Shown: positions 7,463-17,060, counted from the first letter of the stretch. The stretch is DNA of 64,000 nucleotides from Angelobacter sp036557225 (GCA_036557225.1 DATBHX010000148.1:1-64000), one strand, 5' to 3'. Notes: generated from the letters alone by a model not told the origin. Translations and numbers: made by a program.

Positions 7463-10078
7463 ATGAAGACTTCTTCCGGGACCAGGGCATTTTTCCGTAT
7501 TTTCGCGTGGGTTGTGGCAGTTGTGGTCGCGCTCGGATACTACGCGCGAGTACGCGCACAGAACGTCGATGCCAAGGGCATCATCGTTCTTCCACTCAGA
7601 CCCATGGCGCCTCTCTCCAGCGTTCCCGTTCCGCCGGTGTTTGGAATGGAAGGGATTCTGGCTGACAAGAGCGCGGCCATCGCGCTGGGCAAGGCCCTCT
7701 TTTGGGACATGCAGGCAGGCAGTGATGATGTGCAGGCCTGTGCGAGCTGCCACTTCAATGCCGGAGCTGATAGCCGTCCGGCCAACACGCTCAACCCCGG
7801 ACAGGCCGGCGGCGACAACAATTTTGAGTTGGGTCCGCAGGTCGGCGGTGTGACAGGCCCCAATCACTTTCTGCGCGCAGGCTCATCCGGGGCCGGGTTT
7901 GGCGGTTATCACGATGGCGACTTTCCTTTTCGCAAACTCGCCAATCCTGACAATCGAGTGAAGAACGTAATTGCCGATCTCAACGATGTCGCTGGTTCGC
8001 AGGGAGTATTCGCTAATAACAATTCTCAAATCATCGTGACTGGCGGCGCCACTGTGAGCGTAGGCTCAGGTGGAGGCACGGCCACCCCTTGCCGGATTGT
8101 TGACCTCAGTAATGACGACTCTGACCAGGGCATCGCGCCGACCTTTGGTCCCGGTTCAGGCGGCGAAACGCAGTCAGGCATACACAAACGCCCGCCGGCT
8201 GTCGTGGAAAACCAGTCTCCGTGCGTTATGCAAACAACGCCCACCCAGATGTCTGTGCGCAACAGTGTGGAGACCACCACAAGTGTTCCCGATCCGGTCT
8301 TCTCCTATCCTGATCCCGCGAGCCCTGGCCAGCGGATCAACACGCGCAAAGTCACGGGGCGCAATACGCCGAGCGCAGTCAATGCGGTCTTCAATTTCCG
8401 TAATTTCTGGGACGGACGCGCGCAGAACGTCTGCAATGGCAACAATCCCTTCGGCGCTCGCGACCAGCAGGTGCATCTGCTGATCGCAGATGCTAATGCC
8501 GACCAGGTTGGACCAGCTTTTGTTGCGATGAAAAACTCCGCGCTCTGCTCACAGGCGTTGGGACCGATCCTCAGTTCGGTGGAAATGTCGGCAGACGGCC
8601 GCGATTTTCGCCAGGTAGGAAAAAAACTGTTGGCGCGCAGGCCACTGAGCAAGCAGCTTGTAGATCCCGCGGATAGCGTGCTGGGCGGTATGTCGAACTC
8701 GCCCGAGAAAGGCTTGAGTACCGGCTATTCAGATTTGATTCGCAAGGCCTTTCAGCCTGAGTGGTGGCGCTTCAACCGTTTCTTGTGTGTCAATCCTGAC
8801 GGCAGTGTTGCCGCGAGCGTGAATCCGCTGAGCGAGCGCTGCCCCATCGGCACGCAGGACTACACCCAGATGGAGTACAACTTTTCGCTTTTCTGGGGCG
8901 TAGCCATTCAGATGTATGAGAGCACGCTGATCGCCGATCAGACTCCGCTCGACAAGTACCTGGAACAGCAGAAGAGCTACACCATCATCGGCGACAACCT
9001 GAAAAACTTCTATACCGTTCAGCTTCCGCCCAATGTAGATCCGCTGACCATTTCGGTGATTGAGCTTGATCCGCACAATGACTTCAGTGATCAGGAAGTG
9101 TATGCATTTGATGACGGCTATGGTGTTGTCGGCGGCGAAGGCATCACCCAGGGGACCATCAACTACGCCACCGGTGAGCTGAAACTTTTCTTTGACGTTC
9201 CGCCAAAAGCGCTATTCCCGGTGCGGATCAACTATTCCGTTGGTTCCACGCCACTTACTGCTGCACAGCTCCGCGGACTTCTCTTGTTTGAAACCAAGGG
9301 TCGCTGTGTGGTCTGTCATGGCGGTCCTGAGCTTTCCAACGCCGCAGTGGACACCGTCACTCCCAATCCGTTAGAGCGTATGGTGCAGGGCGACCTCAGT
9401 GTGCGCGTCTATGACACGGGCTACTACCACATCGGTGTGCGGCCGGGAGTGGAAGACACAGGGCTTGCCGGCGACGATCCGGTAGCCGGCCAGCCGCTTT
9501 CCAACGGTGAATACCAGAGAAGGCGCGTCTGCAACGATCCGGGATTGATCATGATGATCCCCGGCCGCCCCGGTGATGGCATCACTCAAGCCCCATTGAA
9601 CTGCTCAGACGATATTGCGCGCACAGGCTTCTTCAAAGCGCCGCAGCTGCGCAATGTCGCCCTCACCGCGCCGTATTTCCACAACGGCAGCCAGCTCACG
9701 CTCGAACAGGTGGTGGAGTTTTACAACCGCGGCGGTGACTTCAACTCCGACGCTGAATTGAAGATCATGGATCCGGACATCGATCTCATTGGCTTCACGC
9801 TGCAGGAGAAGCAAGACCTCGTCGACTTCCTGCGCAACGGCCTGACCGATCCACGCACCGTGGCGCAGGCCGCTCCCTTTGACCACCCTGAACTTACCGT
9901 GCCTTACGGGCACACGGTCGCGGCGAATGGCTACCCGGTGGAGCACGACGCGAACCATGTTGGCCAGGCCATGGATGGACACATACAAATTCCGGCAGTG
10001 GGGAAGAACGGCGGCAAACCGTTCACGACCTTCCTCGAGAACATGTTGAGCGTGAATAACGGGGGAGGGAACCAATGA
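7463..10078 (+). CDS. Exported di-heme cytochrome c peroxidase/MauG-like protein
   Basis: An 871-residue protein with a signal peptide (hydrophobic core VVAVVVALGYYA). It has two c-type heme motifs: CASCH at residues 93-97 and CVVCH at 615-619. The C-terminal part carries segments typical of the bacterial cytochrome c peroxidase/MauG family, for example YFHNGSQLTLEQVVEFYNRGG. In canonical members the two hemes lie roughly 150 residues apart; here they are about 520 apart, so a domain of some 370 residues is inserted. The start at 7463 has a CAGGAG box. It is followed after 71 bases by an exported Ig-like protein. Peroxide reduction or oxidation of a partner protein in the periplasm is likely; the partner is unknown. 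Confidence 0.85.
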   Translation: MKTSSGTRAFFRIFAWVVAVVVALGYYARVRAQNVDAKGIIVLPLRPMAPLSSVPVPPVFGMEGILADKSAAIALGKALFWDMQAGSDDVQACASCHFNAGADSRPANTLNPGQAGGDNNFELGPQVGGVTGPNHFLRAGSSGAGFGGYHDGDFPFRKLANPDNRVKNVIADLNDVAGSQGVFANNNSQIIVTGGATVSVGSGGGTATPCRIVDLSNDDSDQGIAPTFGPGSGGETQSGIHKRPPAVVENQSPCVMQTTPTQMSVRNSVETTTSVPDPVFSYPDPASPGQRINTRKVTGRNTPSAVNAVFNFRNFWDGRAQNVCNGNNPFGARDQQVHLLIADANADQVGPAFVAMKNSALCSQALGPILSSVEMSADGRDFRQVGKKLLARRPLSKQLVDPADSVLGGMSNSPEKGLSTGYSDLIRKAFQPEWWRFNRFLCVNPDGSVAASVNPLSERCPIGTQDYTQMEYNFSLFWGVAIQMYESTLIADQTPLDKYLEQQKSYTIIGDNLKNFYTVQLPPNVDPLTISVIELDPHNDFSDQEVYAFDDGYGVVGGEGITQGTINYATGELKLFFDVPPKALFPVRINYSVGSTPLTAAQLRGLLLFETKGRCVVCHGGPELSNAAVDTVTPNPLERMVQGDLSVRVYDTGYYHIGVRPGVEDTGLAGDDPVAGQPLSNGEYQRRRVCNDPGLIMMIPGRPGDGITQAPLNCSDDIARTGFFKAPQLRNVALTAPYFHNGSQLTLEQVVEFYNRGGDFNSDAELKIMDPDIDLIGFTLQEKQDLVDFLRNGLTDPRTVAQAAPFDHPELTVPYGHTVAANGYPVEHDANHVGQAMDGHIQIPAVGKNGGKPFTTFLENMLSVNNGGGNQ

Positions 10079-10149
10079 AGAGCCCAGCCACGAAATTAGC
10101 GAAATACCAGACCGGGGGCAAGAGCAGTTTGACGGAAGGAGTTTCACCA

Positions 10150-12684
10150 ATGAGGGTATTCGAACAAAACAAATTTTTGCAGTTAACAGGCATGGTACTT
10201 CTGCTGGTGTTTGCGATGGCTGCGGTCTCCAGCGCCCAGACGTGGCCTGCGCCGGTAGTTCCCCCTGCGCCCGCGCAGACACCCGCATATGCGCCCCCAG
10301 CTACAGGCTTTGAGATGACGGGCTTCATCGAGTATGCATCGGTCGACCAGATGTGTCTTCCCAATCCTGACCCAACACCGGAAAATCCCCCCAAACCGGA
10401 TGGCTGCAAGACCGCGGGCGGATACATCCAGGTGAACGGCATCACGGTTCGCGTTCCGTCGAACACGGTGGTCCAGTTTCCCGCCAACACGCTCACCTGG
10501 GAAGAAGTTTTCGAACTGAATCCCACAGGTGTTGCCGGTGAAACCGGAATGGCCCTGGCGGATACCCTTCGCCTTCCGGGAACGTTTGAAGCAACGGTGT
10601 TGGGAAACATTGTCGACGGCAAATATATTTCGGGCCTGGTCTTTCTGGCGCAGCAATCGTTGATGGGTCTCCAGGGCTTCATCGAAGGTTTTGACTACGC
10701 GAACGGTATTGCCATCATCAACGGCCAGCGCGTTCAGATCAGCGATCCCGCCGGCAAATTCAGTGTTGGCTACGCGGGATGGGACCCAAAGTATCTGCAG
10801 GATGAGCGCTTCTCCATCGACGAGAACAACCCGACCATCAAGACCGAGACGGGCTTCCCGGTTTGCGTTCCACGTACCGATCCATTGGTAGCCGACGATC
10901 CTCTTTGTCCACAACGAAACCGTCCTCGCGACGGAGCGGGCGGCGTGCTGAGGATCTTCACCATGGATCCGCTCATCGATCCGGCTACCGGTCTGGCTCC
11001 AATTGGATTCAATGGCGATCCCACACAGCCGCCGACCGACCCCACTGTATTTGCGCCGCTCGAAGTCGGTGATTGGGTTGACGTAGGCGGAACCATTCTG
11101 TTGGATTCGAACGGACAACCCTACGTCCTGGCTCATACCATTTCGGCGAACCTCGGCATTTTTACTTTCCCGGGGACCGATCCTGCATATGTCGCCATTG
11201 ACGTGATTCTTGAAGGCACGGGCGGTGTGGCGAATCCTGCGTTCCCGCAGGAAGCCGGCATACGCACCAAGATGGAAGGCTTTTCTACCGATGATAGCCG
11301 CGGCATTGACACCTACGCCATCGATATCGACTGCAACGGTGTGGATCGAGTCCGGCTGCCGCTGTGGGCGGCAAATTTCCCTGTCGATCCCGGCCCGCCG
11401 GCTGGCGCGGTCAGAGGCCGCTGGCGCTGGCGTCCAAATGGCGGCAACTTCCTTCCCCCAGCGATGGTTGTGGGCGCAGCTGTTTCCGGCAGCGTGCCCG
11501 CAGTTTGGAACCCGACGCTCGATATTCTCACCAACCAATATCAGGCGCCGAACTTCGAGTTTATCTTTGCCGAGAACCTGGGCATAGGCAATCCCATGGT
11601 CTCGTTTAACTTCCGTGACATTCCGTTCCTGGTCAACGGAATTGGCACATGGCCCCCCGCGGACAACATTGTGCAGGGCGCGGCCAGCAATCCAAATGGC
11701 TTCTCCAATCAGGTGATTGGACAGCTCACTCCGTTCCCGGATGTGGATCCTCCGGCAGAGAGCTGTCAGACTGCCGGCGGCACTGCGCAAGCGACGGCCG
11801 TTGCTGACTGGTTCGTGACCACGCTGGGAAATCAGCCTGCTCCTGTGGCGACCGGAACCGTGGTTAGCCTCACTTCGGCAGGCAGCAATCCTGTGAACGG
11901 GCCATTTTTCTGGGAGCAACTCGTTACTCCCGGCCAGCCGATTGTCACCATTACAAATCCGACTGCGCCGATTGCAACGTTCGTCGCGCCGGTGGTTGCG
12001 TCCCCCACAACTCTGGCGTTTCGCCTGACGGTGGGCGGAAACAACACAACGATTGCCGGTTTCGCCAATGTGACGGTTCCGATTGCGGCGGCGGCTCCGA
12101 ACACGCCGATCGCCGTAACCGCAACCTCCGCACCCGCGAACCCTGTGGCTAGCAGCGCGGCAGTCACGCTGACTGCGACTGCGATCTCGCCCGCGGGCGG
12201 CAACCGGACTTTCACCTGGACGTCCCCTGCGGGAATCGTGCTCACGCCTGCGGCCGCGGATGGCTCGGTGCAGACTTTCACAGCGCCGATCGTGCCCACT
12301 CTGGCCGGCCCAACGCCATTTGTCTTTACCGTAACTGCGCATAGCGATGCGCCGGGCGCAGTGGACGGAAGCACAACCGTGACGGTCATCGTGAATCCGC
12401 AAGTTGACGACGTGACCATCACCGCAGTGGTTTATCGCCAGGCGAAAGCGAGGCTGGTGATCACAGCTACTGACGTTACTCCCAACGTCGTGTTGACGGT
12501 AACGCTCGACATCATCAATCAGGCCACGGGATTGCCCTGGACCGGAGTGATGGGTCCGGCGATCCCGGCTGCGCCGGGCACGTTCTCTATCACGTTTGCG
12601 AACATCGCCCCGCCGAACCTGGTGACGATTACCTCAAGCGGCGGCGGCGTGGCTACTTCGGGCATCACGATCCTGCGCCCGTAA
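10150..12684 (+). CDS. Exported protein with C-terminal Ig-like repeats
   Basis: An 844-residue secreted protein with a clear signal peptide (MVLLLVFAMAAVSSAQ). Residues 30-550 are of unknown fold, with a repeated beta-rich element (GGYIQVNGITVRVPSN and ANGIAIINGQRVQIS). Residues 580-840 are Thr/Val/Pro-rich and look like two or three Ig-like domains. I chose ATG 10150 because GGAAGGAG lies eight bases upstream and the signal peptide follows at once; an upstream ATG at 10075 overlaps the previous stop. No heme or copper motif. Position between the di-heme protein and the beta-propeller protein suggests a shared surface complex, which is an inference. Confidence 0.7.
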   Translation: MRVFEQNKFLQLTGMVLLLVFAMAAVSSAQTWPAPVVPPAPAQTPAYAPPATGFEMTGFIEYASVDQMCLPNPDPTPENPPKPDGCKTAGGYIQVNGITVRVPSNTVVQFPANTLTWEEVFELNPTGVAGETGMALADTLRLPGTFEATVLGNIVDGKYISGLVFLAQQSLMGLQGFIEGFDYANGIAIINGQRVQISDPAGKFSVGYAGWDPKYLQDERFSIDENNPTIKTETGFPVCVPRTDPLVADDPLCPQRNRPRDGAGGVLRIFTMDPLIDPATGLAPIGFNGDPTQPPTDPTVFAPLEVGDWVDVGGTILLDSNGQPYVLAHTISANLGIFTFPGTDPAYVAIDVILEGTGGVANPAFPQEAGIRTKMEGFSTDDSRGIDTYAIDIDCNGVDRVRLPLWAANFPVDPGPPAGAVRGRWRWRPNGGNFLPPAMVVGAAVSGSVPAVWNPTLDILTNQYQAPNFEFIFAENLGIGNPMVSFNFRDIPFLVNGIGTWPPADNIVQGAASNPNGFSNQVIGQLTPFPDVDPPAESCQTAGGTAQATAVADWFVTTLGNQPAPVATGTVVSLTSAGSNPVNGPFFWEQLVTPGQPIVTITNPTAPIATFVAPVVASPTTLAFRLTVGGNNTTIAGFANVTVPIAAAAPNTPIAVTATSAPANPVASSAAVTLTATAISPAGGNRTFTWTSPAGIVLTPAAADGSVQTFTAPIVPTLAGPTPFVFTVTAHSDAPGAVDGSTTVTVIVNPQVDDVTITAVVYRQAKARLVITATDVTPNVVLTVTLDIINQATGLPWTGVMGPAIPAAPGTFSITFANIAPPNLVTITSSGGGVATSGITILRP

Positions 12685-12694
12685 TTCCAATCCC

Positions 12695-12725
12695 GGCTGC
12701 CGGACTTGCAACTCCGGCAGCCTTT
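12695..12725 (+). terminator. Terminator-like hairpin
   Basis: GGCTGCCGGA (12695-12704) pairs perfectly with TCCGGCAGCC (12713-12722), followed by a short TTT. It lies 11 bases after the stop of the Ig-like protein gene. Confidence 0.6.
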
Positions 12726-12788
12726 ACTCCTGTTCGCGCATTCCGGGCGTTGAGCGGAGGCAAGCATACGAAGAGAGGAACAACAACC

Positions 12789-14744
12789 ATGAATAAAATT
12801 TTGCGGTCCCCCCGCAAGAAACCGCTTTTGCTCCGGCTCGGGAAAACCCTTCCCTGGCGCAAAGGAGCTTTGATGGTCCATCTCGCGTTGCTCTGTATCG
12901 GCAGCGCGTTTGCCTCGCCCGGAACGTTCGTCGCCACTGGTGTGAACCAGCCCAACGGCGCGGTTCGCTACAACGGCAGCGTCTGGATTGCAGATATTGC
13001 CAATGGCTTCTGCCGCATTGACAATGGCGTGGAAAATCTCGCCACCTGCTTTACCCAGGCGCAGGGCCAGCCCGAACTCTACGGCAATACCATCTTCATC
13101 ACCGACCAGACTGGCGCCACCGGAGTTTGGCGTCTCACCATGAACGCCGTGACTTCAACTATCGATACAGCCGTGGTGCTGGCCCCGAACCAGGGTCTGG
13201 CTGCAAATCAACCTACTTCGGCGTCGCTTGGCGCTGATGGGAAACTTTATGTCGCTTTTAACCTCAACGGCGACATCAAGCGCATCACCAATCCCTTTGG
13301 CGATCCACTGACGCAACAGGCGGAGCAGGTGGGCAAAGCATCATCAGGCCGTGGACCGGTTCGTAGCCTGACCTTCATGGGCGATACTTTGTTCATCGCT
13401 GATACCGGCGCCATTGGGATGGAGCGGATTGCCAACGCGTCAGCGTGCCGCGGCAATTGCAATGCAACTGCGATGTTCGGCACACTTGGTATTGCCAATT
13501 CCATTTCATCCGACCGCACGCGCTACATCTATATGGAAAACGGCACGCGCGTTCTTCGCTATGACACGACCACCACCAACAGCGTGGTGATCTTCTCCAC
13601 CTTCGGCACTCAAAACGGGCAGAACTTCGGCTACGGCACAATCTGGGGCGTGAGCGTTGACCAGCCCACCAAAGACGTTTTCATCGGAGGGGATCCAACC
13701 GCTCCCGGTGCAGCCACGAACAATGTCGGTTCGCTCTACGTTGTGCCGGCTCCGGCGACAACTGAAGGCATCGTCAATACCGGCTTTGGTCCGCCTGCAC
13801 CTGTGCCTTCTCCGACGCCTAGCCCGACTCCGGCGCGCACTGGCTCTTTATTCGCTGCCGGCATCACGCAACCGGCAGGCATGAACTGGATCGGCACGCA
13901 TGCCTGGATCTCTGATCGCAACCAGGGCTTCTGCCGCATCGATCCTTCGAGCCCCGGTATAGCAGCGCTCTCCAATTGCTTCAAACCTTCACCGGCCTTC
14001 GTCGCGGGACAGGCGTCTTTCGATGGCGTTCGCAACCTTATATATGTTCCTGATGCTGCGGCTGCGAGCTCGGGAATCTTCCGCGTTGCATACATCCCCG
14101 CTGCGGAAACGTTGGGCGGCTCTACAAATCTCGGCAATGGAAACCTGACACCCACCGCCGTTGCGGTTGCTCCGGACGGATCGCTCTACGTTGGCGGCCG
14201 TTCCAACGGCAACATCAACAAGATCACCACGCCTTCTACCACACCGGCAGCACCGGTCAGGGTCGCAACCACCTCTGATGGTCAAGGCGTGCGTTCAATG
14301 ATCTTCGTCAGCAATGATTTATATCTGGCTGAGACCACGAATGTGACCGTGATCATTCGCGCTTCGCCCAGCCTGACCAAGGGCAAGGCTGTGATTGTAG
14401 GACCGGCACAGACCAGAGGCGCTACACCGCAACTCAACGTCACGACTCCGCTGTCACTGGTGGCAGATATGGGCAATCCCGCGCACGTGCTGCTTTACAT
14501 CGGCAGTGATCCGCTGGGCTTGGGCAATTTTGGCCAGGTGGACAAATGGGACATCCTGCTGCAGACGGACACGGTCTGGGCTGATGCAGCTTTCATCGGA
14601 GCGGTAAAGACTCCGTTCGCGAATCCATCGGGGCTGGCGGTCTCTCCGGGTGGAATTCTGTACGTGGCCGATGATCCCAGCGTGACCAGCGCCGGGACTA
14701 CTGCAACACCAGGACAGGGACACGTCTACAACGTAGTCCCATGA
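12789..14744 (+). CDS. Exported duplicated beta-propeller-like protein
   Basis: A 651-residue exported protein. After a basic N-terminus and hydrophobic segment (MVHLALLCIGSAFA) come two homologous halves. The first has FVATGVNQPNGA and IANGFCRID; the second has LFAAGITQPAGM and RNQGFCRID. They are joined by a Pro-rich linker (PAPVPSPTPSPTP) near residue 340. The repeating pattern of short beta strands with VWIADI, LFIADTG and LYVADD resembles SMP-30/NHL-type propellers. The conserved Cys in both halves may form disulfides. ATG 12789 was chosen for the signal peptide. Likely a binding or scaffold protein at the surface; the ligand is unknown. Confidence 0.72.
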   Translation: MNKILRSPRKKPLLLRLGKTLPWRKGALMVHLALLCIGSAFASPGTFVATGVNQPNGAVRYNGSVWIADIANGFCRIDNGVENLATCFTQAQGQPELYGNTIFITDQTGATGVWRLTMNAVTSTIDTAVVLAPNQGLAANQPTSASLGADGKLYVAFNLNGDIKRITNPFGDPLTQQAEQVGKASSGRGPVRSLTFMGDTLFIADTGAIGMERIANASACRGNCNATAMFGTLGIANSISSDRTRYIYMENGTRVLRYDTTTTNSVVIFSTFGTQNGQNFGYGTIWGVSVDQPTKDVFIGGDPTAPGAATNNVGSLYVVPAPATTEGIVNTGFGPPAPVPSPTPSPTPARTGSLFAAGITQPAGMNWIGTHAWISDRNQGFCRIDPSSPGIAALSNCFKPSPAFVAGQASFDGVRNLIYVPDAAAASSGIFRVAYIPAAETLGGSTNLGNGNLTPTAVAVAPDGSLYVGGRSNGNINKITTPSTTPAAPVRVATTSDGQGVRSMIFVSNDLYLAETTNVTVIIRASPSLTKGKAVIVGPAQTRGATPQLNVTTPLSLVADMGNPAHVLLYIGSDPLGLGNFGQVDKWDILLQTDTVWADAAFIGAVKTPFANPSGLAVSPGGILYVADDPSVTSAGTTATPGQGHVYNVVP

Positions 14745-14760
14745 CGCAATAGCGCGCAAC

Positions 14761-14799
14761 TCTCGAAAGGCCGGCAGTCGATCGCCGGCCGCTTCGAGA
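14761..14799 (+). terminator. Long hairpin without T-run
   Basis: TCTCGAAAGGCCGGC at 14761 pairs with GCCGGCCGCTTCGAGA at the other end with one bulge, about 15 bp. There is no T-run, so it may be a factor-assisted terminator or a transcript-stabilising end. Confidence 0.5.
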
Positions 14800-14900
14800 C
14801 AATTTGGATTCATATTGAGGACATACTCTTCCCCCGGTTGTGTCTTCAGGTTTCAACGCCGCGAACGCGGTGAACCTTGCAATCGAGGGGTATTGATACG

Positions 14901-16025
14901 ATGCGACGGATTCTCTTATTTGTTCTGTTGAGTGCAGGCCTGCTGCATGCTCAGAAGCGAGGCACGCTGCCTAGCCCTTCTGATCCGCAACAACCACGAT
15001 CTTCACAGCATGCAGTCTCACCGGCAGCCACGCCTGTGCCTAATAGTCAGGCCAAGGCGCCGGCGCCTGAGTTGGGCGGCGAAGCGCCGGTAATCACTTT
15101 GAAAGGCTTATGTGCAGCAGAGAAGTCAGACAACGCCGGCACATGTACGACTACCATCAGCAAAGACCAGTTTGAAGACGTGCTGTCAGCTGTGAGTCTG
15201 GGAGGGCAGGCCTTTTCACCCGGAGCAATGCGAAGCGTCGCTGATAACTATGTGCAAAACCTGGTCCTGGCCGACGCGGCTGAGAAAGCGGGCGTAGATA
15301 AGGACCCTCGCATACAGGAGCTGCTGCGCATCGTGCGTGTACGCACTCTGGCAGAAGCTTACCGTCGTGCGCTGGAGGAGAAATACCGCAGCCCGTCTCC
15401 GGAGGAGATACAGAAGTACTATCAGGACAACCTATCAAAATATGAGACCGTGCGGGCCGAGCGCCTGATGATCCCCAAGTTCAATCCTCGCCGGCCAAAA
15501 GATGAAACCGGTGAGTTCCAGAAAAAAGCGGCGGTGGTCGCCGCGGAGATTCGCGAACGCGCCGCCAATGGCGAACCGTTGGACCGTCTCCAGAACGATG
15601 CTTTTCTCAAACTTGGCATCACACCTCCCGCCATCCTCCCTGAGACCGGCCTGCGCCGCCGTAGTACCTTTCCGCCCGGAGTCGAAGCCGAAGTCTTCTC
15701 ACTGAAACCGGGCGAGGTGAGTAAGCTGCAAAATGAAACAGGTGGATTCGTGGTTTACCGGCTGTTGGACAAACCAACTTACACGCTGGAGCAGGTAAAG
15801 GGCGAAATTGTCCGGGACATCTATCAGAGGAAGATGGAAGTGGCTGTCAAGGGCACGCTGCAATCGGTCACCGCGGAGTTCAACGATCAGTACTTTGCGC
15901 CACCGAGCGCGCCGCGTCAGCTGGTTCTGGGTGGAGAGGCGCCGAAAAAGAGTTCTGGAGTGCATCGATTGCGGCCGTCCCGCAGTGTGAAGCTACCGCC
16001 GAACCAAAACAAGCCTACAAAGTAG
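14901..16025 (+). CDS. Exported parvulin-type peptidyl-prolyl isomerase (SurA/PrsA-like)
   Basis: A 374-residue protein with a signal peptide (MRRILLFVLLSAGLLHAQ). A Pro/Ala-rich spacer and a helical SurA-N-like segment (residues 80-160) are followed by a rotamase segment with EEIQKYYQDNLSKY, PEVFSLKPGEVS-like spacing and GGFVVYRLLDK. It should help fold or chaperone exported proteins in the periplasm, plausibly the large secreted proteins encoded just upstream. The start at 14901 gives the signal peptide at once; the frame opens 24 bases earlier. The C-terminus is a basic tail of about 30 residues. The isomerase active site is not clear enough to call; it could be chaperone only. Confidence 0.8.
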   Translation: MRRILLFVLLSAGLLHAQKRGTLPSPSDPQQPRSSQHAVSPAATPVPNSQAKAPAPELGGEAPVITLKGLCAAEKSDNAGTCTTTISKDQFEDVLSAVSLGGQAFSPGAMRSVADNYVQNLVLADAAEKAGVDKDPRIQELLRIVRVRTLAEAYRRALEEKYRSPSPEEIQKYYQDNLSKYETVRAERLMIPKFNPRRPKDETGEFQKKAAVVAAEIRERAANGEPLDRLQNDAFLKLGITPPAILPETGLRRRSTFPPGVEAEVFSLKPGEVSKLQNETGGFVVYRLLDKPTYTLEQVKGEIVRDIYQRKMEVAVKGTLQSVTAEFNDQYFAPPSAPRQLVLGGEAPKKSSGVHRLRPSRSVKLPPNQNKPTK

Positions 16026-16072
16026 CGATAAGCATAACGTCGTTAAAACCGGTTAAAAGAAGTATTAGAAAT

Positions 16073-16100
16073 TCTAATCTATGGCTAATCGTGATCTAAT
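16073..16100 (+). promoter_or_regulatory. 11-bp phased CTAAT direct repeats
   Basis: CTAAT occurs at 16074-16078, 16085-16089 and 16096-16100, three copies with exact 11-base periodicity on the same face of the helix. Outer copies extend to TCTAATCT. The layout matches that before the paralogue at 6845, with the same 22-base distance between outer copies. This suggests one regulator for both genes. Confidence 0.55.
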
Positions 16101-16168
16101 CTGCGCAGGACACAATGGCATTGCTCAGGGGCAGGCCGGTTTTGTGCCTGCGATCGCATAGGGGACAC

Positions 16169-16483
16169 ATGGCTTCATTCTTGAACAGATTGCTGCGTGG
16201 GACGGTGCTGGGAGTTATGCTTCTGCTCGCCGCGACAGCAAATCTGGTGTCCTTCAGCTATGACGCCGACGACGATGACGACACGCCCCCGGTGGATGTC
16301 GAATTGAACATTGTCACGTCGACGAAGCGGCCCGCGCATCTGGTCAAACAGCATTCTTCTACGTGTGTAGCCCATGTGGAATGTGAAAAACCGCCGCTCG
16401 ATCAGAAAACTTCCGCCGGCTTCGAGCCGGCTTCGCTGCTGGATAAAAGTTCCCCGCAACTGGTAATACCTCTTCGGACCTAG
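16169..16483 (+). CDS. Small exported Asp-rich protein, paralogue 2
   Basis: A 104-residue protein sharing with the protein at 6845 the N-terminal RGTVLGVMLLLA hydrophobic segment, the acidic DDDDDTPPVDVELN block and the identical C-terminus SPQLVIPLRT. The middle differs and contains two Cys (STCVAHVEC). ATG 16169 was chosen by alignment with the paralogue; the frame is open 54 bases upstream. Function unknown. The invariant ten-residue C-terminus suggests a recognition tag or an interaction site and not just a tail. It follows the parvulin gene by 143 bases with its own apparent promoter. Confidence 0.62.
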   Translation: MASFLNRLLRGTVLGVMLLLAATANLVSFSYDADDDDDTPPVDVELNIVTSTKRPAHLVKQHSSTCVAHVECEKPPLDQKTSAGFEPASLLDKSSPQLVIPLRT

Positions 16484-17060
16484 ATTTTCCCTTCGCAATC
16501 TGGCAGCTGGAAACACCTTCATCAATCTCTGGCTGGGCATTGCCGTACTCATTGAACTGGTGTTTTCCGACCTCTGCCAAATCCCGATATCGCAATTGCA
16601 ATCTTCGTAAAGATCCATCTGTTCGCACGCCGTAAGAAGTATCTCCTGCGTTTTGGGGGAACCAGAGCCTGCCAATAAAGTTCTGGCTCCCCGGAAACAC
16701 AGGCCTCCAAATTCTTGGAGTGGCCGGTGTGCCAACTTTTCCGCGAGAGCAGTAGCGGATGAAACAAAGGGAAGCTCGTTGCAAGCGGGCGGCTTCGAAA
16801 GGAGGGCGTACTGAACATTTGAGGTTTTCAAAATTTTCTCCTAAATCTTTTTACGCCGCCTTAGGCGTACCGGGTCATCTGACCCGGTTTTTTTTGCTCG
16901 TCGAAGCCGCCATGAAGAGAATGGCGTTTTCTCGTCGCCGCCAAAGAGGGCCTTGAGGCTACAATACAGGTGCTTGGAACCGACCGCTGCAAAGCCACAA
17001 CAGCCGCCTCGCGGCTTGCGCAGGAATGAAGCCTTCACCTGGCAGCACAAGTTTGCTGCA
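16484..17060. other. Intergenic gap with terminator
   Basis: No supported gene in about 570 bases; frames on both strands here show no family resemblance. A strong terminator lies at 16869-16895. The region after it holds the promoter of the ABC exporter gene and possibly a longer N-terminus for it (TTG at 16953). Confidence 0.5.
16869..16895 (+). terminator. Intrinsic terminator
   Basis: ACCGGGT and ACCCGGT (7-9 bp stem around CATCTG) followed by eight T. A textbook rho-independent terminator. Confidence 0.85.

Noticed and set aside
10183..12402. 739-codon open frame on the minus strand
   Set aside because: It is antisense to an exported protein gene with signal peptide, ribosome site and clear repeats. 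The antisense product is Arg/His-rich and resembles no family; high GC makes such frames common.
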